A DNA stretch of 64,000 nt, from the NCBI GenBank assembly GCA_943736015.1, contig OX031059.1, positions 57,361,159-57,425,158 of the forward strand, in the 5' to 3' direction. Origin of the DNA: Tridacna crocea. Its lineage: Eukaryota; Mollusca; Bivalvia; Cardiida; Cardiidae. Below, piece by piece: positions 42,265 to 52,600 of the stretch (the stretch's first letter is position 1; the number at the start of each line of letters is the position of its first letter). Under the pieces are notes generated by a model that was given only the letters and a program-made list of their open reading frames with translations, ran no database searches and was not told the origin of the DNA. Position numbers and translations under genes: made by a program.

Positions 42265-42677
42265 GCTATTTATAGATTTCGCGCCAAAAATTAAAAAAAA
42301 GCATTGTGGAAATGTTGAGTGACTGGCACGTGACTAATGACGCTTAAATCAATTCCATTACATAACAACATGTAATTATGTTTCATATCTTCTTCGGGCG
42401 CTATGTTTGAAGGTTTGTCTTTGTATTACCGGTATGTAAATGAGCAATTTGCTCATGTAAAAATAGAATATGTTTCCCGTCGATGTGGACCTGGGCAGTA
42501 GTAAATCTCTACTTTCTCTTGTTGTCGGATGGTTTTAGACTACTGAGGTTTTATGAATGACAATAATAAGGCTTTGGGGGTATAAGGATGATATTTTTGT
42601 AAATTTTCATTCCAAATTCTGAAGGGCCACTGTTCAGTCTTAAAGACTCAGCCAGTCGGCTATATTCATCAGGTGGT
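42265..42677. other. No feature seen
   Basis: Slightly richer in CG (for example GGCACGTGACTAATGACGC near 42325), but with no repeat or coding stretch that can be supported. Confidence 0.25.
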
Positions 42678-42906
42678 GCAACCCTTTACCAAACGACAAG
42701 ATTTTAGACTGGTCCAAATTGAAAGCAGTTGCAGACAACAAAATATATGTTATTGAAAAATAGCAATTTTTTCCCAGCAGGGTATAAAACATTGTGGGAA
42801 AAGGAGAAAATGCTGGTTACCAGCATCTTCTCCTTTTCCCTCCATGGTTTCAGAAGGCTCTATCTCAGGGTTGGAAAAAACCAGGGATTATTTGGTAAAG
42901 GCTTAA
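42678..42906 (-). mobile_element. palTTAA MITE, class A
   Basis: TGCAACCCTTTACCAAACGA left (TTAA changed to TGCA), TTTGGTAAAGGCTTAA right. Core centred near 42818 with one unpaired change (GCATCTTC). Confidence 0.85.
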
Positions 42907-43434
42907 TTGTAATAAATGTGATGTCAATGCAGGTTTCTCTGCAAAATGTTTTTAAAACAATAGGGACCATCATGGGACCATGGGGATATAAACCATACGG
43001 TGCATTCTTTGTGCTATCTAGACCTGACACAATCACTAAAATTTCCTGGTGCTTCTTGGTCTAAGGACCACTTGGTTAAAAGCAATCGCTCAATTTGCAA
43101 ATCTTGTTTTCTTCAAGCTGCCAGAGTTCAAAAAGTCAAATCTGGAAGTTTAAATTGTCCAATAGTTTAGTGTTGTGTTAATGCAGCGAAGAATCATGGG
43201 TAAAATATTTACTTCTGATGATCAAAGATGCGTTTCATTGAAGGCAGAATTTCTCACAATTTTCTGTTCTGTTCAATACTTTATCGGTAATTATTCTTGA
43301 TCAACCATTTTCTACTCTTCTGACACATTATCAATTGCAGATAACTAATTTTCCTTCCCTGGTAAAACACATTTCAACAGATAATTTCTCTTGCTGCCAC
43401 ATTTTGTGGTCCAAACGTGTTAAGTATACTTCCT
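42907..43434. other. No feature seen
   Basis: GGACCATCATGGGACCATGG near 42964 is a short direct repeat. No gene or mobile element was recognised. Confidence 0.3.
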
Positions 43435-43527
43435 TACCTTAGCTACAAAATTTGGACTTGTCCAAATAGAAAGCTTTTTGCAGTTGACATATTAAATGTG
43501 GCTTGGAAGATGGGATTTGTTTTTTAA
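43435..43527 (-). mobile_element. palTTAA left-flank fragment
   Basis: CTTACCTTAGCTACAAAATT then GACTTGTCCAAATAGAAAGC: the long flank of a copy cut at the TTAA where the next element begins. Confidence 0.5.
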
Positions 43528-43742
43528 CCCTTTCCCAAACAAGCCCTTGTTTTTATGTTTCTGCAGTACAAATCTTTTGAAAACACTGTGGGAAAAGGAG
43601 AAATTGCTCATAACAAGCAATTTCTCCTTTTCCCACAGTGTTTCTATCAGATAATTTTCTGCCATTGTTATGAAAGTTAAAATTGTCATCTGCAAACTCT
43701 TTCAGCTTGAAAGTCTAAAATTTGTCGTTTGGAAAAAGGATG
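43524..43742 (+). mobile_element. palTTAA MITE, class B
   Basis: TTAACCCTTTCCCAAACAAG left. The core has GAGAAATTGCTCATAACAAG and GCAATTTCTCC; the tip has one mismatch. The right end, GTCGTTTGGAAAAAGG, lacks TTAA. Confidence 0.8.
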
Positions 43743-43779
43743 AAATGCTGGTAACTGATTATTTTCTTGTCTTGAAAAG

Positions 43780-43910
43780 AGTAGATTACATTGTGGTAAA
43801 AGGAGAAAATACTGGTTACCAGCATTTTCACCTTTTCTCATATTGTTTTTAAAAATTGTTCTTCTCTCCAGGGCCTTTAATGAACCTTGGATTAGTATTG
43901 GGCTATTGTC
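43780..43910 (-). mobile_element. palTTAA MITE, left part missing
   Basis: GAGTAGATTACATTGTGGTA then GAGAAAATACTGGTTACCAG. The right flank is decayed (CTTTAATGAACCTTGGATTA). From 43911 to 44409 no feature is seen; the minus-strand frames there have no recognisable content. Confidence 0.6.
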
Positions 43911-44409
43911 CGGGCGTTCTCGGGGTCTAATCCTGCCTGGTCCCTTATTTCTGCCATGCATTTGTTCATTCGTTTCTTTTTTATGAACTTTGTTATTAAG
44001 AATATAAATTCTAATTCTGTCACTGCCATTGCACAGCAGGCCAAGATAAGAGAAAAAGGTGTAGGAAAACAAAAAAGGTAAGTTTCTAAGCAATGTTCAT
44101 AAGATAGTTGATAGGCCATCAATTCTTCCATCGACAGAGAAAAACCAGCTACGAAAATTGATTCATTTTTGTGCACAAGATTTATCTGGTGATAACATTC
44201 CTTTTGGTGCTTCCTGTATGTTTCCTGTCCGGAAAGAAGGAAGCGTAGATTATGATTTGATTACCATTGATTTTGAATATTGTTTTTTTTAGATCTTGTA
44301 TCAGCTGTCGTAGTTTTCTTTTGTGGAATAAGACTGGCGGATACTTAACTCTGTGCCACATTAATAAATATTTTGAGTCATCTGAATTGACATCATTTGC
44401 ATGCAACAA

Positions 44410-44638
44410 TTAACTCTTTACCAAACAATAGTGTTTTAGGCCTGTCCAAATTGAAAGCATTTGCAGACGACAAAATAAAAGCGACTGAAAATTTCAGATT
44501 TGTGTTGTGAAAGGTAGAAAACATTGTTGGAAAAGGAGAAAATGCTGGTTACCAGCATTTTCTCGTTTTCCCTCAATGTTTTCCAGAGGCGACTTTCTCA
44601 GGGTCATCAAAAGTAGGGATTGTGTGGTAATGGGTTAA
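44410..44638 (-). mobile_element. palTTAA MITE, class A
   Basis: TTAACTCTTTACCAAACAAT left, GTGTGGTAATGGGTTAA right. Core centred at 44550 with small unpaired changes (TCTCGTTTTCCCTC). Confidence 0.88.
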
Positions 44639-44797
44639 AGTGTGGCTGAAAATTTTGAGATTAATCTGTGAAAGAGTTGAAATCATTGTGTGAGCAGGAG
44701 AAAAAAATTGATTACCAGCTTTGTCCTTGTCCCAATGTTTACAAAAGCCTTTTCCATTGGGGTCTTTAAAAGTTGGGATTGTGTGCTATATGCCATG
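44638..44797 (-). mobile_element. palTTAA MITE, left part missing
   Basis: GTGGCTGAAAATTTTGAGAT, GAGCAGGAGAAAAAAATTGA, then AAAAGTTGGGATTGTGTGCT. It abuts the previous copy. Confidence 0.55.
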
Positions 44798-44901
44798 GTT
44801 ATCAATTGGATGCATTAGTCTTCAACGGATGGCTGTGTGTCAGACCTTTGTGGAACACTTTTAGCGATATATAAAAGAAATGTACATTCTCAATCAGTTT
44901 G

Positions 44902-45394
44902 AGGTCTTTGCCAAACAACTAAGGTTTTGATTGGACGACATTTTCAGACTAGTCGTACTAAATAGTGCTCAAATTATGATTATGTGTGGTGTCCGTGGTC
45001 GTGAGGTAGAGTGTCGGCCTCGTAACCATAAGGTCCTGAGTTCGATTCCAGGGAGCTGGTGTCAACTTTGGGATTTTTCATGGGCCCACACATTAAGCAT
45101 GAGTGCTGGTGTAGTTCCCAGGAAGCAGAATCGAGAGAGATTAGTATAAGTTTTAAGAACGTGTTTCTCAATCGATGTAAAATAAATATGTTTAAACTAA
45201 ACTAAAACTAAATCATGATTTCTGTTTTTAGGCCAATAGTGTAGAAAGTATTGTTGGAAAAGGAGAAAATGGTAGTCACCAGCATTTTCTTCTGTTCCCT
45301 GAATGTTTTCTACCCAGGTCAGAAAGCTTCAGCTCATTTGAACAAACTTTTAAGCTCTCTGCATATGTTTTAATTTTGGAATAGTAATTAACTT
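44902..45394 (-). mobile_element. palTTAA MITE split by SINE-1
   Basis: The left piece (GGTCTTTGCCAAACAACTAA, GACGACATTTTCAGAC) is followed after the SINE by GTGTAGAAAGTATTGTTGGA and GGAGAAAATGGTAGTCACCA. The right end is decayed. Confidence 0.55.
44982..45209 (+). mobile_element. SINE-1, tRNA-headed, best copy
   Basis: Head GTGGTCGTGAGGTAGAGTG (A-box) and GGTCCTGAGTTCGATTCCAG (B-box) correspond to a tRNA-derived RNA polymerase III promoter. Tail GTTTCTCAATCGATGTAAAA then AATATGTTTAAA. Flanks AAATTATGATT (44971-44981) and AAATCATGATT (45210-45220) form an 11-base target duplication with one difference. It needs a LINE partner, not seen here. Confidence 0.85.
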
Positions 45395-45605
45395 TTAACA
45401 CTTTACCAAACGACAAAATTTTAGGCTGGTCCAAATTGAAAGCACTTGCAGACAACAAAATAAATGTAACTCAAAAATTAAAATTTGTCTCCAGCAGAGT
45501 AGTAGACTTTGTAGGTAACCAGCATTTTCTCCTTTTCCTGCAATGTTTTCTAAAGCCTTTTTTCTCAAGTTTGTTAAAAGTCTGGATTGTGTGGTAAAGA
45601 GTTAA
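45395..45605 (-). mobile_element. palTTAA MITE lacking left core arm
   Basis: TTAACACTTTACCAAACGAC left, GTGTGGTAAAGAGTTAA right. GTAGTAGACTTTGTAGGTAA passes into CCAGCATTTTCTCC, so the purine arm was deleted. Shares TTAA 45602-45605 with the next copy. Confidence 0.82.
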
Positions 45606-45829
45606 TCACATAATTCCGATTTTAACAACCATGAGAAAGAAGCCTTTCGAAATTTGAAACATTTTTGGAAAAGAACAAAATGCTGGTAACCAGCATTTTC
45701 TCCCTTTCCCACAATGTTTTCTACCCTTCCCAGAACAAAGTTCAATTTTTTAATCACATTTATTTTTGTCGTCTGCAAGTGCTTTCAATGTGGACAAGTC
45801 TAAAATTTTGTCCCCTGGTCAAGAGTTAA
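45602..45829 (+). mobile_element. palTTAA MITE, class A
   Basis: TTAATCACATAATTCCGATT left (the CCCTTTACC part is gone), CTGGTCAAGAGTTAA right. The core tip is paired; the left arm is diverged at its base. Confidence 0.78.
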
Positions 45830-45957
45830 CTTGCTGTATCAGAAAGGGTAAACAAACCTGACAAAGGTTTTGAAAATGTGATTCATAAATGCCTTTGGAA
45901 TAGAAAACCATGGTAAAATGAGCTATTGCTGATTACAAAATGATTTTAGTCTAAAGA

Positions 45958-46160
45958 TATATATTTCACATCAATTGAGAAACAAATTCTTACAACTCGT
46001 ACTAATTTCTCTTAAGTGTGCTTCCTGAGAGCTACACCAGTTCTCAAACAGGATGTGGGGGCCAATGAAAAATCCCTTAGTTGACCCTGACTTCCAGGTC
46101 TCGAACTGGGGACCTTTTGGTTGCAAAGCCAACGCTCTACCTCACAACCAGGGACACAAC
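45958..46160 (-). mobile_element. SINE-1, tRNA-headed
   Basis: Minus strand: GTTGTGAGGTAGAGCGTTGG (A-box) and GGTCCCCAGTTCGAGACCTG (B-box). The tail is ATTGATGTGAAATATATA at 45958. It is about as diverged as the copy at 4741. Confidence 0.78.
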
Positions 46161-46238
46161 AAATGAATTACCAAGTTTTACAGAACAAAATTGTGAAAAC
46201 GATATCTTTTAGTAAATTTCCATTTTCCAATTCCATCA

Positions 46239-47892
46239 TTCAATTCTTTACCTCACTGTCCAGACTTTTAACAACCCTGAGAAAGAGGCCTTTGAAAACA
46301 TTGTGGGAAAAGAAGAAAATGCTGGTAACCAGCATTTTCTCCTTTTACCACAATATTTTCTATACTTTCCAATGCATGTTTGCATTTTTATACGCCCGTC
46401 GAAGACGGGACGTATTATGGGATCACCCGTGACCGGCGGGCGGGCGGGCGTCTGGGCGGGCGGCGTCCAGTTCTTTGTCCGGAGCATATCTCCAAAACTA
46501 TTCTACCTAGGGTTATGAAATTTCATGGGTGGATAGATCTCATCAAGGGGGAGTGCAGTGCTCAGGAACCATAACTCTTGCTTGCTTAATTTTTGAGTTA
46601 CTGCTCTTTGTCATTTTTCATACTTGAATTTTGTCATTTTTCATACTTGAATTTTGTCCGGAGCATATCTCCAAAACTATACTAGCTAGGGTTATGAAAT
46701 TTCTTGGGTGGATAGATCTCACCAAGGGGGAGTGCAGTGCAGAGGAACCATAACTCTTGCTTGCTAAATTTTTGAGTTACTGCCCTTTGTCATTTTTCAT
46801 ACTTGAATTTTGTCAGGAGCATATCTCCAAAACTATACTAGCTAGGGTTATGAAATTTCTTGGGTGAATAGATCTCACTAAGGGGGAGTGCAGTGCACAG
46901 GAACCATATCTCTTGCTTGCTTAATTTTTAAGTTATTGCCCTTTGTCCTTTTTTCATACTTGAATTTTGTCCGGTGAATATCTCCAAAAGTATACTACCT
47001 AGGGTTATGAAATTTCATGGGTGGATAGATCTTATCAAGGGGGAGTGCAGTGCACAGAAATCATAACTCTTGCTTGCTTAATTTTTGAGTTATTGCCCTT
47101 TGTCGTTTTTCATACTTGAATTTTGTTGGGAGCATATCTCCAAAACTATACTACCTAGGGTTATGAAATTTCATGGGTGGATAGATCTTATCAAGGGGGA
47201 GTGCAGTGCACAGAAATCATAACTCTTGCTTGCTTAATTTTAGAGTTATAGCCCTTTGACGTTTTTCATACTTGAATTTTGTCCGGTGAATATCTCCAAA
47301 ACTATACTAGCTAGGGTTATGAAATTTCATAGGTGGATAGATCTTATTAAGGGGGAGTGCAGTGCATAAGAACCATAACTCTTGCTTGCTTAATTTTTGA
47401 GTTATTGCCCTTTGTCGTTTTTCATACTTGATTTTTGTCCGGAGCATATCTCCAAAACTATACTAGCTAGGGTTATGAAATTTCATGGGTGGATAGATCT
47501 CACCAAGGGGGAGTGCAATGCATAGGAATCATAACTCTTGCTTGCTTAATTTTTGAGTTATTGCCCTTTGTTGTTTTTCATACTTGATTTTTGTCTGGTG
47601 AATATCTCCAAAACTGTACTAGCTAGGGTTATGAAATTTCATGGGTGGATAGATCTCATCAAGGGGGAGTGCAGTGCACAGGCATCATAACTCTTGCTCG
47701 CTTGATTTTTGAGTTACTGCCCTTTGTTGTTTTTCATACTTGAATTTAGTCTGGTGCATGCCCCAGCCTTACAACTTGGGGTAAGACGGGCGTATCTTGC
47801 GACAGTTTGCCGCTCTTGTTGGTCAAAGCTATTTCGTTGTCTGCAAATGCTTTCAAATTAGCCTAGAATTTTGTCATCTGTTAAAGATTTAA
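46239..47892 (+). mobile_element. palTTAA MITE split by HINE-C
   Basis: The left part with the complete core (centre A46327) ends at about 46388 in GCATTTT. After HINE-C the right flank resumes, GTTGTCTGCAAATGCTTTCA, and ends TCTGTTAAAGATTTAA. Its right TTAA opens the next copy. Confidence 0.8.
46389..47820 (+). mobile_element. HINE-C complete, about nine 156-bp units
   Basis: 5' TATACGCCCGTCGAAGACGG; 3' GTAAGACGGGCGTATCTTGC then GCCGCTCTTGTT. The inverted pair is ATACGCCCGTC / GACGGGCGTAT. The GTCCGG.G.ATATCTCCAAAA marker recurs at 46480, 46660, 46816, 46972, 47129, 47285, 47440 and 47597; the first step is longer because TTGAATTTTGTCATTTTTCA is doubled. It is the reference for the interrupted copy at 15039. 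Confidence 0.9.
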
Positions 47893-48118
47893 CCCATTAC
47901 CACACAATCCCTACTTTTGACGCCCCTGAGAAAGAAGCCTTTAGAAAACATTGTGGGAAAAGGAGAAAATGCTGGTAACCAGCATTTTCTCTTTTTCCCA
48001 TATTGTTTTCTACCCTTCACAAAACAAATTTCAAATTTTCAATCACTTTTATTTTGTCATCTGCAAAATGCTTTCAAATTGGACTAGTCTAGAATTTTGT
48101 CGTCTGTTAAAGATTTAA
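47889..48118 (+). mobile_element. palTTAA MITE, class A
   Basis: TTAACCCATTACCACACAAT left, CGTCTGTTAAAGATTTAA right. This unusual right end is shared with the preceding split copy, so one of the two probably arose by local duplication. The core is near perfect. Confidence 0.88.
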
Positions 48119-48512
48119 AGCAGTCTCGCAGGGGAATACACTCTGTTTTTGTTTTAATTTCAATTTTTGCCTGAGATTTACTGCTATTACTCAGGCAGAA
48201 ACTTGAAATTACAGCTTCAGACAGGAAATTTATTAAAAATGATGACATTGTGTGAAGTCATTGTAATTGAACTGCTTGAAGTCTGAAAAATCTCGAGGGA
48301 AATACTTACCATCAAAAGCAGCCTTTGTTCTCACAAGAAGTCTGTGACACTGAATTTAGCTTTTGTTCTTTTGAAGTTGTAAATCATTTAAGAGAATCCC
48401 TTCAAATTCATCCATTTTTCAGCATCAAAGTGATAAAGTGACAATCTTGTCCTTTTGAAAGACAGAGTTGAAAAGCTTAGCATCAGATCAGTTTTTACAT
48501 CTTTGCCATTTT
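48119..48512. other. No feature seen
   Basis: AT-rich DNA without repeat or coding signal. Confidence 0.3.
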
Positions 48513-48731
48513 TTTACTCTTTACCAAACGGCAAAATTTTAGACTGGTCCAAAATGAAAGCACTTGCATATGACCAAAAACTCAAAAATTGAAAATTGTT
48601 TCCAGCCAGGTGGAAAACATTGTGGGAAAAGGAGAAAATACTGGTTACCAGCATTTTCTCCTTTTCCCACTGTTTTCAAAAGACTTCTGTATCAGGGTTG
48701 TTAAAACCAGGCTTGTTTGGTAAAGGGTTAA
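48513..48731 (-). mobile_element. palTTAA MITE, class A
   Basis: TTTACTCTTTACCAAACGGC left, TTGGTAAAGGGTTAA right. Core centred at 48645; TACTGG is opposite CCAGCA. Confidence 0.82.
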
Positions 48732-48927
48732 TAACCTTAACCAAAAATATCTGTGAAAAAATTGCAGGAATAGGGGAAAAAAATGTTTGTAACCAGGTTT
48801 CTCCCCTTTTCCTACAGTGTCTTCCTTTCTTTCCAAGAAAACCCCTCAGTCTTGCTTTATTTTGATATGTCAGTTTCAAGTTGGTTTCAACAAATGTAAA
48901 ATTTTGATATCTGGTAAGGAATTTTAA
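48728..48927 (+). mobile_element. palTTAA MITE, decayed
   Basis: Opens at the shared TTAA (48728-48731) but lacks a normal left end. The core is GGGGAAAAAAATGTTTGTAA, then CCAGGTTTCTCCCCTTTTCC. Right end CTGGTAAGGAATTTTAA. Confidence 0.6.
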
Positions 48928-49009
48928 ATAGCCTGCACAAAATTTAGAAGTCTTACTGAAGCTTATGATTTATTGCCATCATTTACTTTGAAGTAATACC
49001 TTTCACAGC

Positions 49010-49233
49010 CTAACTCTTAACCACACAATCCCGACTTTTAACGACGATATACAAGAAGCCTTCTGAAAACATTGTGAGAAAAGGAGAAAATGCTGGTAAC
49101 CAGTATTTTCTCCTTTTTCCACAATGTTTTCTACTGTGCTGATAACAAATTTCAATTTTTGATTTTTGTTTATTTTGTCATCTACAAATGCTAATGGACC
49201 AGCCTTACACTTTGACGCTTGGTAAAGGCTTAA
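49010..49233 (+). mobile_element. palTTAA MITE, class A
   Basis: CTAACTCTTAACCACACAAT left, TTGGTAAAGGCTTAA right. The core is nearly perfect (one CCAGTA tip change). Shares TTAA 49230-49233 with the next copy in opposite orientation. Confidence 0.85.
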
Positions 49234-49458
49234 CTCTTTACCACACGACAAAATTTTAGACATGTCCAAATTGAAAGCATTTGCAGACGACAAAATAAAG
49301 GTGATTGAAAAATTGAAATTTGCTCTGAGAAGGGTAGAAAACACTGTAGGAAAAGGAGAAAATGCTGGTTACCAGCATTTTCTCCTTTTCCTACAGTGTT
49401 TTCTAAAGGCTTCTTTCTCAGGGGCGTCAAAAGTAGGGATTGTGTGGTAATGGGTTAA
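49230..49458 (-). mobile_element. palTTAA MITE with perfect, compensated core
   Basis: TTAACTCTTTACCACACGAC left, GTGTGGTAATGGGTTAA right. The core at 49339-49401 has perfect 31-base arms around T49370, yet differs from the family consensus at a paired position: CTGTAGG on one arm, CCTACAG on the other, where most copies have CTGTGGG/CCCACAG. Confidence 0.93.
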
Positions 49459-49635
49459 GTCACTTCAGGAGGATCAACATCAGGGTGCACAAGATATGCT
49501 TTCTGATCTTTCTTGTCTGCTGCAACAATAGTAGCCAAAAGAAACCACAGAATTGCAATTATCAGCTAATTTTGTAAGACTGAAAATTTTTGTTTTTGGC
49601 ATTTCATTGATTTATGTCGTAGTGAAATTAATAAG

Positions 49636-50048
49636 GGAGATAAATATGTTTCATTGCTGGTGTATCAATACAGGATTATTTCCCTTCAATACATTCACAC
49701 TGTAATATAATGTGTAACATGCACAGGTTTGGGAGCTGTATTCATGTAGAGTTTTCGATAATTTTACGTACCAGAATTAGCCATAGAATTGGCTGCTATG
49801 TTCTGTGTCTGCTAATGAGGTGGATTACCCTTAAATTTAGATAAAAAATATTTTCCATTGCTGGTATAGCAATACAGGATTATTTCCCTGTAATACATTC
49901 ACACTGTACATGTAATGTGCAACATGCATAGATTTGGGAGCAGTATTCATGTAGAGTTTTCGACAATTTTACGTTCCAAAATTAGCCATAAAATTAGCTG
50001 CTATGTTCTGTATCAGCTAATGAGGTGTATTACCCTTGAATTTAGATC
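49636..50048. repeat. 204-bp tandem duplication
   Basis: Two copies side by side (offset 204). Shared words include TTCATGTAGAGTTTTCGA, GGATTATTTCCCT and CTAATGAGGTG.ATTACCCTT. By eye about 85-90% identical. It encodes nothing recognisable. Confidence 0.88.
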
Positions 50049-50128
50049 AAACCCACTACCACACAAACCCTTGTCAGAGCTCCAGATGAGAGGGAGTAAT
50101 GGTATTCTAATTCCGTAATTTCTCTTCC

Positions 50129-50213
50129 AAACCCTATGTTGTGGGTACTCAATAGAATCGTCTCAATGAGACAATTCTAATGAGTACCCACAACATAGGG
50201 TTTAGTGAAGAAT
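50129..50213. repeat. 85-bp foldback
   Basis: AAACCCTATGTTGTGGGTAC and its exact inverse at the right form a perfect 23-base outer stem. The inner part (ATAGAATCGTCTC against GAGACAATTCTAAT) is imperfect. A related piece, GGGTACCCACAACATA, sits at 60797-60812. It looks like a small MITE of a separate family. Confidence 0.85.
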
Positions 50214-50279
50214 AATTTATATTTCCAATTTTGAAACCAAGATCACCTTCTCTATCTTGGAGCTCTGCCTGGTTCTAAC

Positions 50280-50455
50280 AACTTTAAATGATAAGATTTT
50301 TTGGAAACAATGTGGGAAAAGGGCATGTTATCCTTTTCCAACAATGTTTCAATCCCTTCATATACAATGGCATGATTTGAGTAACATTCAGCTTGTCTTT
50401 ATGCAAATGTGTTCAATTTGGACAAGTTTGAAATTTTGTTATATTGTAAAGAGTA
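50280..50455 (+). mobile_element. palTTAA MITE, decayed
   Basis: GGAAACAATGTGGGAAAAGG passes to GTTATCCTTTTCCAACAATG: the base of the stem remains but the tip is lost. Right flank CAAATGTGTTCAATTTGGAC, end TTGTAAAGAGTAA. Confidence 0.6.
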
Positions 50456-50508
50456 AGGACAACAATCAACCTTTTCCTCACAATTTCAATATCAGGAGGA
50501 AGAAGGCA

Positions 50509-50712
50509 TGAACTCTTTACCAAATGAGAATATTTTAAACTGTTCCAAATTGAAAGCATTTGCATACAGGAAAAGAAAATATATAGTGTAGAAAACATTG
50601 TGGGAAAAGGAGAAAATGCTGGTTACCAGCATTTTCTCCTTTGCCCATAATATTTTCAAAAGGCTTCTTTCTCAGGGTTGTTAAAAGTTGGGATTGTGTG
50701 GTAATGAGTTGA
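50509..50712 (-). mobile_element. palTTAA MITE, class A
   Basis: TGAACTCTTTACCAAATGAG left, GTGTGGTAATGAGTTGA right. The core tip is perfect; the right base is diverged (GCCCATAATATT). Confidence 0.82.
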
Positions 50713-50879
50713 AAACATTCTGGAAAAAGAGAAAATACTGAACATCAGTATTTCCTCCTTTTCCCATAATGTTTTAAACTATTTTGGGAGGATATATTAA
50801 GAATTGAAACAGGGTCATGTATCTTGTTGTCTGCATGTACTTTCAGTTTGGACAGTCTAAAATTGTCTTCCATTAAAGA
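50709..50879 (+). mobile_element. palTTAA MITE, left end missing, paired variant core
   Basis: TTGAAAACATTCTGGAAAAA, then core tip ATACTGAACATCAGTAT: TACTGA/TCAGTA is paired but unlike the class-A tip. The right flank has CTGCATGTACTTTCAGTTTG. Confidence 0.6.
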
Positions 50880-51469
50880 CAATAAGACAATATAGATCAA
50901 TCACCAGACTAAAGAAACAGTGCAGTCTGATCTTTATTGACAATGTCTTTCATGGCACCTTGAGCTGTAAAAAAATAACATGGCCAAATCCTAAAATTTC
51001 TTTCCTTCTTTTTGTAGATGGTGGTGTCTGTCCTCCATCAAGGGAGTGAACCAGGAAAAGAAATTTTGAGAGATATGCAGTCAAGAGTTTTATCCCTTAG
51101 AGCTGGCTAGATTGATGACGGATTTTGATTGTGGCATATCATCACATAAGACTTACTGCGCAAGCCCTGGCAAATAGACAAATATAACCATAGGCTAGTA
51201 CATGAAGAGTACCTTAGTTCATCAATTTTCCAGGAGGACCAAACTTCACAGCATTCCAGTCACAGTTTCAGTATTACAGACAATCTCATTAATGCATTTG
51301 TATAATTTTTTCTTTATAAATAATATATTTACAAAATAGCAATGAAATCACTGCTCGCAAAGAGTTGATTAGACACACTCAGTATTAGGGACAAGCCTTA
51401 AGTATTTCTTGTACTGTTTTTACTGTTAAGAGTAAAAGTACAGTTTTGTGTCTCTTAAATTTACAATAG
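50880..51469. other. Unassigned, with a family-D trace
   Basis: GTGCAGTCTGATCTTTATTG at about 50921 is family-D core. Otherwise no repeat is recognised up to the exon-like stretch at 51470. Confidence 0.3.
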
Positions 51470-51657
51470 ACCAGCAGTTTGACTTGGACAACAGCAAATA
51501 TTGCGATGACATCTTCATACAAAACAAACTCCCCAACCCATCGATATTCATCGGTAAAGTACAACGACAAGTTGAAACAAACACCACCTGCTATGCATCG
51601 GGTAATGAGTACATCAGTACTTCGAATTCCAAAACAACGCACGTCATTTTGGCAGAG
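51470..51657 (+). CDS. Exon-like stretch, protein unknown
   Basis: 188 bases between an acceptor-like TTTACAATAG and a donor-like GCAGAG|GTATAG. One frame is open throughout and reads DQQFDLDNSKYCDDIFIQ, then NKLPNPSIFIGKVQRQVE, then TNTTCYASGNEYISTSNSKT and THVILAEV. Third codon positions are richer in G and C than the flanks, unlike the TE-derived frames here, and no repeat covers it. The upstream split is phase 1, the downstream split phase 0. No family was recognised. It could be an internal exon of a gene whose other exons lie outside the window, or chance. The overlapping minus-strand frame is less protein-like. Confidence 0.35.
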
Positions 51658-51685
51658 GTATAGTATGTTCTAGCTATAACTGTTT

Positions 51686-51908
51686 TACACACAACAAGAA
51701 TGTAGATTTGTCAAAATTTCAAGCACTTAACGGAGGGCAATTTGATTGGGAATCAAATGATAGAGTTTGTCTTTGATTAATTGGGTGGAAAACATTGTCA
51801 GAAATGGGGAAAAATTGTAGTTATGAAATTTTATTACCTTTCCGCAATGTTTTTAAAAGGCTTCTTCCAGGGGGTAATGAAAACTTGAAATTGTATGGTA
51901 GAGGAATT
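51686..51908 (-). mobile_element. palTTAA MITE, decayed
   Basis: CACACAACAAGAATGTAGAT left flank; GGTGGAAAACATTGTCAGAA, GTAGTTATGAAATTTTATTA and CCGCAATGTTTTTAAAAGGC form a damaged core; GTATGGTAGAGGAATTA right. Confidence 0.55.
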
Positions 51909-51993
51909 AGCTTGACTTTCTCTAAGAATTTTTTTTTAGCTCATGCTTATTTTCTTAACCAGGTTTGTGTTCAAGTCAGTATTATTTTTGGAT

Positions 51994-52221
51994 TTAACCC
52001 TTTTCTCCATAGATACTCATTTCTACGCATTGCTTGTAGGAGCCTTTGGAAAACATTGTGGCAAAAGCTGAAATTGCTCATGACGAGCAATTTCACCTTT
52101 TGTCACAATGTTTTCTATGCTATCCAAAGGTGTCATATACCCATAAAAAACGGCTTCATCCTTGCTGTTTTTAGGGTCAATTAAAGATAGTATAGAAATG
52201 CCATATGGAGTAAAGGGTTAA
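51994..52221 (+). mobile_element. palTTAA MITE, class C
   Basis: TTAACCCTTTTCTCCATAGA left, TGGAGTAAAGGGTTAA right. The core has GCTGAAATTGCTCATGACGA and GCAATTTCACC, with one unpaired change in each arm. Shares its right TTAA with the next fragment. Confidence 0.87.
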
Positions 52222-52339
52222 GAACATTCTTCTTTTAAGACCATGAAGAAGAGAGCGTTTTAGAAAAAATGTTGGAAAAAGGATGAAATACTGGAAAACA
52301 GTATTTTTTTCACTTTATACAATTTTTTCTACCCTTTAA
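52218..52339 (+). mobile_element. palTTAA fragment between two TTAA sites
   Basis: TTAAGAACATTCTTC, then GGAAAAAGGATGAAATACTG and ACAGTATTTTTTTCAC; cut after TTTCTACCC by the TTAA of the next copy. Confidence 0.6.
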
Positions 52340-52564
52340 CCTGTTACCTTATGACAGTATTTTAGACTGGTCTGAATCCAAAGCTCTTGCAGACAGCAAA
52401 ATAAATGTAACTTTAAATGTGAAATTTGTTTCAATCAGGGTAGAAAACATTGTGGGAAAAGGAGAAAATGCTGGTTACCAGCGTTTTCTCCATTTCCCAC
52501 AATGTTTTCAAAAGGCTTCTTTGTCAGGGTTGTTTGAAGTCGGGATTGTGTGGTAAAGAATTAA
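52336..52564 (-). mobile_element. palTTAA MITE, class A
   Basis: TTAACCTGTTACCTTATGAC left, GTGTGGTAAAGAATTAA right. Core centred at 52476 with two unpaired changes (GCGTTTTCTCCATTT). Confidence 0.88.
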
Positions 52565-52600
52565 AGAAAATTTGTGCATTTTGAGACATATGGTATGCAA

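Noticed and set aside
43686-44176. Two overlapping minus-strand frames of 135 and 94 codons
   Set aside because: The longer one runs into MITE sequence at its end, the two use different frames, and neither shows a domain or exon borders.
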